Shown one piece after another: positions 1 to 6,932 of a stretch of 17,165 bases of DNA. The stretch covers positions 1 to 17,165 of the forward strand of contig CAJUPT010000064.1 in NCBI GenBank assembly GCA_910588405.1, read 5' to 3'. Source of the DNA: an uncultured Lachnospiraceae bacterium (GTDB taxonomy: Bacteria > Bacillota > Clostridia > Lachnospirales > Lachnospiraceae). Each line of letters opens with the position of its first letter. Positions within the stretch are counted from its first letter, which is position 1. The notes beneath the pieces were generated by a model. It did not search any database and was not told the DNA's origin. It was given only the letters and a program-made list of their open reading frames with translations. A program made the translations under genes and the position numbers.

Positions 1-253
1 TCATTTTTTCCAGCACTTCTTTTTGTGCCGCAGACAGGACGCGGGGCGGGACTATCTTCAGCCATTTCTTTGGCAGTTCAAAAGTCAGTCCTCCGCATCC
101 GTTATCTCCGGTACGTTTTACCTGCTCCGGGTGGGAGCCGCACAGCGTTGTCAGCTGCCGGATCAGGGCGGCATTATGAGTATAGACGCTTGCCGTCCGG
201 TCTGCTTCATTAAAGAGAAAGACGCTCTCTTTTTCATAGTTTGTCAGCTTCAT
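1..253 (-). CDS. Hypothetical ICE accessory protein (3' end cut by window edge)
   Basis: The first 84 codons of a gene that starts with ATG at 253 and is still open at position 2, so the C-terminus lies outside the window. The protein begins MKLTNYEKESVFLFNEADRT and continues with a mixed, soluble-looking sequence with no signal peptide or membrane segment. A weak ribosome binding site (AAAGG with 8 bases to the ATG) precedes it. It starts 5 bases after the stop of the preceding gene, so it is probably translated from the same message. Proteins with this opening seem familiar to me from Tn1549-like elements, but I know no function. The phrase VYTHNAALIRQL and a cysteine pair around residues 40-56 are the only notable points. 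The reading frame is very likely real; the function is unknown. Confidence 0.75.
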   Translation of the reverse strand, partial: MKLTNYEKESVFLFNEADRTASVYTHNAALIRQLTTLCGSHPEQVKRTGDNGCGGLTFELPKKWLKIVPPRVLSAAQKEVLEKM

Positions 254-258
254 TTTCC

Positions 259-933
259 CTACCTTTCCAGCCCCCGTTTTACATGATCCATGGCGGGCAG
301 TTCCTGAATGGAACGGGCGGCTTCTTTCTGATCCTGCCGCAGCATGTCGAGGAGCGACGGGCGGCTTTCCCGTAAATAATCCCGCTGTTCATCCGCCCTT
401 GCGTGGAAGTCTTTGGCCGCCGCTTCCGGGTCGCGGAAATAATGCCCCCAGAAGAAATTTTCATCCCCCCGCTCTTCGTCGTTCTTCATGTTCCGTGCCC
501 AGGTGGCATAAGGCTGGGGAGCATCCCGGTTTTCAGCAAGGACATACTCCATATGGCCGACGATTTCACTTTCCAGTATGGTATAGCCCTGGTTGATACG
601 GGGCGGTTCATTGTTGGGGATCCCGTCGATCATGTTCATATTCTGCTCCGTGGAAAGTTCCGCCGTCCACAGGTGGTTTTCATTTTCTGATGAAGGCACA
701 AGGGCGTATTCCTGTTCCTGCTCTTTTGCCAGCGGCCTGGGGTATTCCACATACCCGAAAGCTTTGACCGTGCCGCTCTCTACAAGGACAGGCGTGATCT
801 CTTTGATTTCCACCAGTTTCATATCCTCCATGTGGGGGCAGGTGCCTTTCTGCAGGGCCTCATTGGTGATGTAATAGCGGTATCTGTCCGGCTGCTGTTC
901 GGCAAATTCTTCCAGTTTCTGTTTTGGTTCCAA
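259..933 (-). CDS. Hypothetical ICE accessory protein, TTG start
   Basis: A 224-residue soluble, acidic protein with no signal peptide or membrane helix. The start is TTG at 933: an AAGGAGG at 942-948 lies 8 bases upstream and no in-frame ATG is near. It follows the topB stop at 952 by 18 bases, so it belongs to the same operon. The N-terminal part (about 1-90) carries YYITNEALQKG and GYVEYPRPL. The middle part (about 115-165) carries GYTILESEIVGHMEYVL, then FFWGHYF. The C-terminus is helical and charged. The middle segment resembles small modules I remember from long multi-domain proteins of conjugative elements and from DUF3849/DUF4316-like accessory proteins, but I cannot assign a family. 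It could be an anti-defence or regulatory accessory; that is a guess from position only. Confidence 0.8.
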   Translation of the reverse strand: MEPKQKLEEFAEQQPDRYRYYITNEALQKGTCPHMEDMKLVEIKEITPVLVESGTVKAFGYVEYPRPLAKEQEQEYALVPSSENENHLWTAELSTEQNMNMIDGIPNNEPPRINQGYTILESEIVGHMEYVLAENRDAPQPYATWARNMKNDEERGDENFFWGHYFRDPEAAAKDFHARADEQRDYLRESRPSLLDMLRQDQKEAARSIQELPAMDHVKRGLER

Positions 934-951
934 ATAGGTCGCCTCCTTCTT

Positions 952-3063
952 TTATTTTTTATCAAACTCCAGCTTAAAATTTACATATTTACCTCCAGTG
1001 TCCTCCATGACAATCGTTGCGTCATAGAAGATCCCTTTCTTCTCCGAGTACAATCCGGTCATTTTTACTTTTCCCTTTTTCAGCAGGGCGGCAGCGGTCT
1101 TTTTTGTCAGTTCCTTCCGCTTGCTTTTAAAATATGGGTTGTCTTTCCACAGGGTAAAGCCGCAGGAAGGAGACGCTTTATAGCCGGAACAGTAAAAGCT
1201 CTTTTTCCCTTCATAGACCGGCCTGCCGCAGCGGGGGCAGACGCCGACAGCCTCTTTGTCAGAGCCGGAAAGGGCGCTGCCGGTATCAACTGCCACATTT
1301 TTATAGGATTCCACCAGTCCGCAGACCATATGGGCAATCCCGTTCATAAAATCCTCCGGCTTCCGCTCCCCGTGTTCCACCTCTTTTAAGGCGGCTTCCC
1401 ATTCGGCGGTCAGCTTTGCGCTCTTTACGGCATCCGGCAGGACGCTGATCAGCTCCATGCCCTTTTTTGTGGGAATCAGTAGCTTCTTTTTCCGCTCTGC
1501 GAATCCGCCTTTTACCAGTTTTTCGATCACGCCCGCGCGGGTGGCAGGTGTACCCAGTCCTTTTCGTTCCACATCTTCGATCTGTGCAAATTCCTCCGCC
1601 CCGGCGTTCTCCATGGCGGAAAGGAGGGAATCTTCGGTGTACCGTTTGGGAGGGCTTGTCGCTCCCTCATGGAGTGCGGCAGCTTCTGCGGTAAGGAGCT
1701 GCCCTTCGGATAACTCCGGCAGGGGAGGGCTTTCTGTTTTATCCTCTGTTTTTTTCCCTGACGCTTCCAAAAACGGCCGCTCCACCGCCCGCCAGCCCCC
1801 GGACAGTTCCGTGCGCCCTTTTGCAGTAAAGGTTTCTCCTTCACACAAAAGCGCCACCTCCGTATCCGCATAGGAATATTTTTCCGGGCAGACCGCACAT
1901 AAAAGGCGTATGGAAATGAGGGAGAGGATATTTTTCTCTCCGGTAGGCAAAGCAGCAAGGTCAGCCCTGGTAACTTCCCTGGTAGGGAGGATGGCATGGT
2001 GGTCGCTGACTTTGGAATTATCGGTCACAAGGGCCGCATCCACACCGCCCTGGAATCCCGAAGCAGACGGGAACGCACCGGCGATCTCCCGGCACAGCCC
2101 CGGCAGCATACCGGCCATGTCCTCCGTCAGATACCGGGAATCCGTGCGCGGGTAGGTCGCCAGTTTCTTCTCATATAAAAGCTGGATATAGTCCAGTGTC
2201 TGCTGTGCGGTATAGCCGTACAGCCGGTTGGCTTCCCTTTGCAGGGTGGTGAGATCATAGAGTTTCGGCGGTTTCTCCGTCTTTTCCTGGCGGTTCACGG
2301 ACTGTACTGCGGCCTGTTTTCCCAGACAGGCCCTCCGCAGCTTTTCTGCGTCTGTCCGGCTTAAAAAGCGTCGGCTTGAAACAGATATGGAGCCGCAGTC
2401 CAGCTCTACGGTATAAAATTTTTCTTTCTTAAATCTGGTAATTGCCTGTTCCCGTTCCGTCAGAAGTGCAAGAGTTGGCGTCATCACACGGCCTACATTC
2501 AGGGTCTTTCCCCGGTAAAGGGTGGTAAAGAGCCTTGTGCCGTTGATCCCCACCAGCCAGTCCGCCTTGGCGCGGCACAGAGCAGCTTCGTAAAGCAGGT
2601 CGTAATCTTCTCCGGGGCGCAGATGTTCCATGCCCTCCCGGATCGCGCTGTCCTCCATGGACGAGATCCAGAGCCGCCGGAATGGTTTTTTACATCCCGT
2701 CTGGCAGTAGACCAGCCGGAAGATCAGTTCCCCTTCCCGGCCTGCGTCCGTGGCCTCCACCAGTTCTGTGACGTCCGGGCGTTCCATCAGGCCCTTTAAG
2801 ATCTCAAACTGCTTTTTTGTCGCCGGGGATACTGAAAAGCGCCAGGGTTCCGGCAGGATCGGGAGATCTTCACGCGCCCATCTGGAATAGCGCGGGTCAT
2901 AGTTGTCGGCGGCGGAAAGCTCCACCAGATGCCCGACGCACCAGCTTATCAGATAGCCGTTTCCCTCCAGATAGCCGTCCCTGCGTCCGGTCACGCCGAT
3001 GCTCTTGGCTACTGCCTGTGCGACGCTTGGTTTTTCCGTTATGATAAGGGTATAAGTTGGCAA
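952..3063 (-). CDS. topB: DNA topoisomerase III (type IA), TTG start
   Basis: A 703-residue type IA topoisomerase, which passes single DNA strands through a transient break; ICE copies are thought to help plasmid-like transfer or replication. The Toprim domain holds the first acid in IITEKPSVAQ (E10) and the acidic motif ATDAGREGE (D106, E110). The active-site tyrosine is Y304 in ATYPRTDSRYL. The C-terminus has a zinc-ribbon-like cluster (CPRCGRPVYEGKKSFYCSG and a later cysteine, about 615-645) followed by a basic tail. The length fits the family. The start is TTG at 3063, with AGGAGG at 3072-3077 and 8 bases of spacing; an ATG nearer the SD is out of frame. One oddity is that the second aspartate of the usual DxDxE metal motif is glycine (G108), a variant I recall from other mobile-element TopB proteins. 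The gene follows the surface protein gene after a hairpin. Confidence 0.95.
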   Translation of the reverse strand: MPTYTLIITEKPSVAQAVAKSIGVTGRRDGYLEGNGYLISWCVGHLVELSAADNYDPRYSRWAREDLPILPEPWRFSVSPATKKQFEILKGLMERPDVTELVEATDAGREGELIFRLVYCQTGCKKPFRRLWISSMEDSAIREGMEHLRPGEDYDLLYEAALCRAKADWLVGINGTRLFTTLYRGKTLNVGRVMTPTLALLTEREQAITRFKKEKFYTVELDCGSISVSSRRFLSRTDAEKLRRACLGKQAAVQSVNRQEKTEKPPKLYDLTTLQREANRLYGYTAQQTLDYIQLLYEKKLATYPRTDSRYLTEDMAGMLPGLCREIAGAFPSASGFQGGVDAALVTDNSKVSDHHAILPTREVTRADLAALPTGEKNILSLISIRLLCAVCPEKYSYADTEVALLCEGETFTAKGRTELSGGWRAVERPFLEASGKKTEDKTESPPLPELSEGQLLTAEAAALHEGATSPPKRYTEDSLLSAMENAGAEEFAQIEDVERKGLGTPATRAGVIEKLVKGGFAERKKKLLIPTKKGMELISVLPDAVKSAKLTAEWEAALKEVEHGERKPEDFMNGIAHMVCGLVESYKNVAVDTGSALSGSDKEAVGVCPRCGRPVYEGKKSFYCSGYKASPSCGFTLWKDNPYFKSKRKELTKKTAAALLKKGKVKMTGLYSEKKGIFYDATIVMEDTGGKYVNFKLEFDKK

Positions 3064-3071
3064 GATACATT

Positions 3072-3077
3072 CCTCCT
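3072..3077 (-). promoter_or_regulatory. Ribosome binding site that fixes the TTG start of topB
   Basis: AGGAGG on the minus strand, 8 bases before TTG at 3063. The TopB N-terminus (PTYTLIITEKPS) is conserved right from this codon, so the TTG start is well supported. An ATG between SD and TTG is in another frame and only 2 bases from the SD. Confidence 0.8.
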
Positions 3078-3087
3078 GTCTGATAAG

Positions 3088-3115
3088 GCCGGCGCAGGAG
3101 ATACACTGCGCCGGC
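3088..3115 (-). other. Perfect 10-bp hairpin between the surface protein gene and topB
   Basis: On the minus strand GCCGGCGCAG (3115-3106), an 8-base loop, then CTGCGCCGGC (3097-3088). The arms are perfectly complementary and GC-rich. It lies 6 bases after the surface protein stop and 10 bases before the topB ribosome binding site. It lacks the U-run of an intrinsic terminator. It may therefore protect the 3' end of the upstream transcript, attenuate transcription into topB, or mark a processing site. The structure is seen directly; its role is inference. Confidence 0.7.
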
Positions 3116-3121
3116 AGTCTG

Positions 3122-4750
3122 TTACTGGCGTTTCCGTTTCATGCGGTAAAGGGAGAAGCAGCACGCCGCAGCACCTGAGAAACAGAGCGCGGACAGCCCC
3201 ATCGGGAGAAGAGGTAGTGTTTCCCCGGTCTTTGGTATGATATCTTGGGGGTTAGTATGCTCCATATCCCACTCGCTGGTAATTTCTACCTCCGTCGTCA
3301 TGCCTGCCGTGACAGAAAAGCGGATCCGGGCAGTCTCTCCGAAAAAACCTGCCGGGGATTTTCTTTCCCTGAGATAATAATCACCTTCCGGCAGGGTGAG
3401 CGTCCCTTTTCCGTTCTTTACTGTCACTTCCCCGGCCTTTTTCCCATCGCTTTTATAGACAGTCAGCACCTGTCCGGAAAGCTTTTCCCCTGTCCCGGCG
3501 GCAGAATTGACGACTTGCAGGGTTCCGGTCTTTTTATCTGTCGTATCCCGGCTTTCCCCGCTGCCTGTCCGGGTCGAGGAGGATCCGGCGGCAGACGATG
3601 TGTCTGAGAATGGAACGGACGAAAGGGCAGAAAACAGGCTGTCGAACGGGGACGTCTGTGCGCCTGGTTCTTTATCGCTGTTTTCTTTCTGTTCTTCTTT
3701 TTCTTCCTCCTTTACGTTTTTCACGGTTTTTTCCGTCGTTTTCCCGGAACGGACATGGAATCCGATCTTTTCTTCATCCAGCCGGTAGCCTTCCGGGGCT
3801 TCCAGCTCCAGGAGATAATAACTGCCCGGTTCCAGTTCGATCTCCGCCACACCTTTCCGGTCGGTGGTAACTTCCCCCATGCAGTTGTCCGTGTCTGTTT
3901 CATAGATACCGAAAATAGCGTCTTTTAATCGTTCTCCGCTTTCAGAATCCCGTTTGGTGATCCGCAGTGCGCCGGGTTCTTTGCTGTCCCCTGTTTCTTC
4001 TTCCCTGCGGTTTGTGACTGTCAGTTCCTTCACCTCCCCTTCCTGCAGGGAGACATGGATGGCATTGGAAGAAAGGAGATACCCTTCCGGAGCCGTGGTT
4101 TCTTTCATGGTATAGCTGCCGGCGGGAAGCTCCATGCCTGCTGTTCCGTCTTTCCCGGTCATTAGTTCCCCGGCTTTTCTGCCGCTTTCTTCCTCATAAA
4201 CGGAGAACACGGCTCCGGACAGCAGACGGTTATTCTGGTCAGCATCCGTTTTAGTGATTTTCAGCACTGCCGTTTCCGGTTCCGGCGCTGTCAGGGGCTT
4301 ATTGGCGACCGTAAGATCTTTCGTTTCTCCGCCCGCCACAGTGAACGCATATTTTTCTGCGGACAGTTCATATCCTTCCGGCGCACACTGTTCCAGCAGG
4401 TAATAATCCCCCGGTGCGATGGCTGCCTGCCCCGTTCCTCCGCTTCCTGTCAGCAGTTCCCCGGCTTCCGTGCCGTCTGCCGCATGGTACACTTTAAAAG
4501 AAGCGCCGGACAGGGGAGCGCCTGTGTCTGTGTCTGTTTTCAGCACCCGGATCCAGCCGGTTTCCGGTGCGTTTTCCCCCGGTGTGCCCGGATCGATCTC
4601 TGATTCCCCCGGCTTCCCCAGGTCATTGCCGGATACGGTTTCTGCCGCCTCTGCGGCTGGTATTTCCTCTGCTGCAAGCGCCGCCATGGGCGTGGCCATG
4701 AGGATAAAAAGGCACAGGGAAATAAAAAATGCTGTGATTCGTTTTGACAT
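3122..4750 (-). CDS. SpaA-like surface protein with four CnaB repeats and a sortase signal
   Basis: A 542-residue wall-anchored protein. Residues 1-27 form a signal peptide (basic start, hydrophobic core, ALA-A cleavage site). Four CnaB/SpaA prealbumin-like repeats follow at about 66-152, 160-247, 259-345 and 408-492. The first three keep the residues expected for internal Lys-Asn isopeptide bonds: K71/E120/N150, K167/E217/N247 and K266/E315/N345. A Ser/Thr-rich linker (about 350-407) separates the fourth. The C-terminus has the sorting signal IPKTGE (505-510), a hydrophobic segment (about 512-534) and a basic tail. The ATG is preceded by GGAGG with 12 bases of spacing. The sortase gene ends 19 bases upstream, so enzyme and substrate are almost certainly co-expressed. 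The likely role is an adhesin or pilin-like contact factor in conjugation or colonisation; binding partners cannot be read from the sequence. Confidence 0.9.
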   Translation of the reverse strand: MSKRITAFFISLCLFILMATPMAALAAEEIPAAEAAETVSGNDLGKPGESEIDPGTPGENAPETGWIRVLKTDTDTGAPLSGASFKVYHAADGTEAGELLTGSGGTGQAAIAPGDYYLLEQCAPEGYELSAEKYAFTVAGGETKDLTVANKPLTAPEPETAVLKITKTDADQNNRLLSGAVFSVYEEESGRKAGELMTGKDGTAGMELPAGSYTMKETTAPEGYLLSSNAIHVSLQEGEVKELTVTNRREEETGDSKEPGALRITKRDSESGERLKDAIFGIYETDTDNCMGEVTTDRKGVAEIELEPGSYYLLELEAPEGYRLDEEKIGFHVRSGKTTEKTVKNVKEEEKEEQKENSDKEPGAQTSPFDSLFSALSSVPFSDTSSAAGSSSTRTGSGESRDTTDKKTGTLQVVNSAAGTGEKLSGQVLTVYKSDGKKAGEVTVKNGKGTLTLPEGDYYLRERKSPAGFFGETARIRFSVTAGMTTEVEITSEWDMEHTNPQDIIPKTGETLPLLPMGLSALCFSGAAACCFSLYRMKRKRQ

Positions 4751-4769
4751 AGTGGTGTGTTTCCTCCTT

Positions 4770-5480
4770 TCATTCTTCCAGCCGCATCGCCCGGACGATC
4801 AGCCGGTGCGTAGCTATCCTGACTGGGGTGCAGGTATATAGGGTTAATTGCGCCCCGCCGTCAGTCGGCAGGGCAAATACGGCAGGATCGTCCGGATCCG
4901 CCGTCAGAATCTCGCTTACTAAAAATGGGATGGATTCGCCGTCTGCCGTGGTAAACAGAATCTCATCCCCGGCTTCCAGTTCCTCCAGGCGGTTGAAATG
5001 CAGTCCGAAGGTATAGCTGCGGTGTCCCGCAATCACGGCGTTCCCTTCGTCTCCGATCATATCTGTCTGCCGCACCCATCCTTCCGAAATCTTCAGCTGT
5101 TCTTCGGTGACGCCTGACGTGACCGGAAGTTCCGCGTCTATTTTGGGAATTGAGAGGATCCCGATCTCCGCGCCTTCTTCCGGTTTTCTCTCCCTTTCTG
5201 CCGGGGAATTTTCTGTTTCCGCTTCCGGCAGGTTTTCCCCGTTTTTCTCCCCCAAAGTTTCTCCCGGAGCCTCCGTTTCCGCAGGCGGTTCCGCTTCAGG
5301 TTCGGTGCGTGGGGAAGCCTCTGTTTCCTGAACTTCCCCGGCAAGCCGCACGATCATTGCCTCCTGTTCCTGCTTTTCCCGACGGCGTTCCCACGAAGGG
5401 GACAGCGCCAGCATAGTCCCGGCAAGGACGGCAGACAGGAGCGCAGCGGCTAAAAGAGCTTTTTTATGTGTCTGTTTCAT
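4770..5480 (-). CDS. Sortase (class C/D-like transpeptidase)
   Basis: A 236-residue membrane-anchored cysteine transpeptidase. The N-terminus is a short basic stretch and a hydrophobic helix (about 8-27). A long Glu/Pro-rich spacer (about 38-103) leads to the catalytic domain (about 104-233). The catalytic triad is visible: H153 in AGHRSY, C217 in LTLYTCTP and R226 in THRLIVRA. The TCTP...THRLIVRA context resembles class C and D enzymes more than class A or B, but there is no C-terminal membrane helix or obvious lid, so I do not fix the class. The start at 5480 has AGGAGG 4 bases upstream; an in-frame extension to 5555 is only coding sequence of the preceding gene read in another frame. The start overlaps the preceding gene by 17 bases. 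The substrate is presumably the IPKTGE protein encoded directly downstream. Confidence 0.92.
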   Translation of the reverse strand: MKQTHKKALLAAALLSAVLAGTMLALSPSWERRREKQEQEAMIVRLAGEVQETEASPRTEPEAEPPAETEAPGETLGEKNGENLPEAETENSPAERERKPEEGAEIGILSIPKIDAELPVTSGVTEEQLKISEGWVRQTDMIGDEGNAVIAGHRSYTFGLHFNRLEELEAGDEILFTTADGESIPFLVSEILTADPDDPAVFALPTDGGAQLTLYTCTPVRIATHRLIVRAMRLEE

Positions 5481-5673
5481 GGTTCCTCCTTTTTTTTCTG
5501 GTATCAGACAGCAGATCTTTGATACAGAAGCCGATGCAGGGGCGGGCGCGTCCATAAGGGCATCCCCTGCATTTGTCAGACAGGGCAGGGGCAGGGCTGC
5601 TTCCCCGCTCCTGGCTGACAGACGGCTTCCCTGCCATCATGTATTCATACGGGGAATCCGTAAACTGTGCCAT
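5464..5673 (-). CDS. Small four-cysteine ICE protein
   Basis: A 69-residue protein that begins MAQFTDSPYEYMMAGKP. Its C-terminal half has CRGCPYGRARPCIGFC: C35, C38, C46 and C50, a CX2CX7CX3C arrangement that could bind zinc or an iron-sulfur cluster. The tail is strongly basic (TRKKRRNHE). The ATG at 5673 has AGGAGG 9 bases upstream, 4 bases after the DUF4366 gene stop. The end overlaps the sortase start by 17 bases. The tight coupling on both sides and the patterned cysteines make this the correct start rather than the longer frame that opens at 5847. I know no function; similar short proteins sit beside DUF4366 genes in related elements, from memory. Confidence 0.8.
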   Translation of the reverse strand: MAQFTDSPYEYMMAGKPSVSQERGSSPAPALSDKCRGCPYGRARPCIGFCIKDLLSDTRKKRRNHETDT

Positions 5674-5677
5674 GCTG

Positions 5678-6694
5678 TTATTCCTCCTGTTCCGGCCCGC
5701 TATCCATGTCATCATCCGGGTAATCATCATAAAAAGCCGCGTCCATATCCGGCTCTGCCACTTCCATGCCGGCCTGGGCCTGCATTTCGGCATCCTCATT
5801 GATTTCCGGTTCGTCCTCATCCAGCAGGTCGTCCAGATCCTCCGCATCGTCCAGGTCGTGCTTCGGCTTATAGATTTTTAAGTAGTACCCGGCTCCGCCA
5901 AATGCCAGGACGGCAAGCAGGATAAAGATCATGATTCCTGCGCTGCCGCCTTTTTCCGGTTTTTCCGGTTCTTTCTCCTTTTCGTCTTTCGTTTCTTCCG
6001 GTTCGCCGGTGCAGGCTTTTAGGTCATTCTTGCAGACCGAGCAGGCGGTATCTACCTTTCCGGCCTCACACTGTTTCACACAGGAGCAGACCTCCACCAC
6101 AGGCATGGCGCTCTCCCCGCCGTTTCCTTCTTTGCTCTTTTCTGCCAGGTCTGCCAGGTCGTTCTCCGTAACTGCGTTTAAGAAATATACATTGTCGGAA
6201 TCCCGCTGGCGGTCGATCACAAGATAGAAGATATTTTCCTCCGGCGTGACAAAGGTAAAAAATTCCTTTCCTTCTTCATCGGTGGCATTGTCAAGGACGG
6301 AAGCCTGGCCGTCCGGGGTGATCGGTTTCTGTTCCGGTTCCGGCTCCGGAGCCTGGTAATGGGGGTTTGTTACCGTAACGGCCTCCGACTGGTTTCCGGC
6401 AAAGTCAATCGCGTAGACTTCCACGGTTTCCTGACCGTCCGGGGCAAAATCTTCAAAATCCAGGTCAAGTGCGCCGTCTACTCGGTAGTTGACCCGTTTC
6501 CCGGCAATATAAATGGCCTCCACACCGGAATCATCATCGGTCGCTTCAATATGCAGCATACCGTCCGCAGATTCTGCGCTGATTCTTGGCGGGGTGGTGT
6601 CGGTGCCTCCTGCCGCAGATGCCGTCACAGGAGTAAAAAATGCGCCCATGCACAGCACAAGCGCGGATAATGTGTATCGGATATTAGTTTTCAT
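5678..6694 (-). CDS. DUF4366 / CD1107-type mobile element membrane protein
   Basis: A 338-residue single-pass envelope protein. Residues 1-27 are a signal peptide (ending ASAA). An Ig-like bacterial module follows (about 31-112: TDTTPPRISAES, DDDSGVEAIYIAG, YAIDFAGNQSEAVTV). Next comes the conserved DUF4366 core (about 125-175: ATDEEGKEFFTFVTPEENIF, FYLVIDRQRDSDNVYFLNAV) and six clustered cysteines (C203, C205, C209, C218, C221, C228). A membrane helix (about 252-272) ends in a highly acidic tail (about 280-338). Most of the protein should therefore be outside the cell, with the acidic tail in the cytoplasm. The ATG at 6694 lies 12 bases after GGAGG and overlaps the DUF4315 gene by 11 bases. 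The family is a standard part of Tn1549/CTn-type transfer regions; its molecular role is not established to my knowledge. Confidence 0.88.
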   Translation of the reverse strand: MKTNIRYTLSALVLCMGAFFTPVTASAAGGTDTTPPRISAESADGMLHIEATDDDSGVEAIYIAGKRVNYRVDGALDLDFEDFAPDGQETVEVYAIDFAGNQSEAVTVTNPHYQAPEPEPEQKPITPDGQASVLDNATDEEGKEFFTFVTPEENIFYLVIDRQRDSDNVYFLNAVTENDLADLAEKSKEGNGGESAMPVVEVCSCVKQCEAGKVDTACSVCKNDLKACTGEPEETKDEKEKEPEKPEKGGSAGIMIFILLAVLAFGGAGYYLKIYKPKHDLDDAEDLDDLLDEDEPEINEDAEMQAQAGMEVAEPDMDAAFYDDYPDDDMDSGPEQEE

Positions 6695-6932
6695 TTGGCT
6701 TTGTTTCCTCCTCTTTTACAGTGCTGTCCTGGGGGACTTCCTTCATGGACTGGATCAGTCCCAGGATTGTTTTCAGTTCTTCTGGCGAGGCAGTGACGCC
6801 GCGCACGGCCTGGATGATTTCCATGTTCTCATGCTCCGTGATCTGCCGCTCGATGTCCTTTGCCCGCGCCTGCCATTCGGCGGCTTTCTGCCTTGCCTTT
6901 TCAAGCTCCGTTCTCAGACGTTCGATCTTCAT
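6684..6932 (-). CDS. DUF4315 family protein
   Basis: An 82-residue, largely helical protein. Residues 1-37 form a charged coiled coil (MKIERLRTELEKARQKAAEW onward), followed by the conserved block VRGVTASPEELKTILGLIQS (about 44-63) and an acidic tail. This matches the DUF4315 family, which in Tn1549-like elements lies just before DUF4366, as it does here. The ATG at 6932 has AAAGGAG closely upstream. The gene overlaps the radical SAM gene by 32 bases and the DUF4366 gene by 11 bases, so translation is probably coupled. The function is unknown; the conserved pairing with DUF4366 suggests the two work together. Confidence 0.88.
   Translation of the reverse strand: MKIERLRTELEKARQKAAEWQARAKDIERQITEHENMEIIQAVRGVTASPEELKTILGLIQSMKEVPQDSTVKEEETKPNEN

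Noticed and set aside
5481..5555. Extension of the sortase to a start at 5555
   Set aside because: The added residues precede a normal basic-hydrophobic N-terminus and overlap the small cysteine protein; AGGAGG supports 5480.
5674..5847. Upstream extension of the small cysteine protein to 5847
   Set aside because: This part is the acidic DUF4366 tail read out of frame (Trp/Arg/Met-rich); the gene has its own AGGAGG and ATG at 5673.
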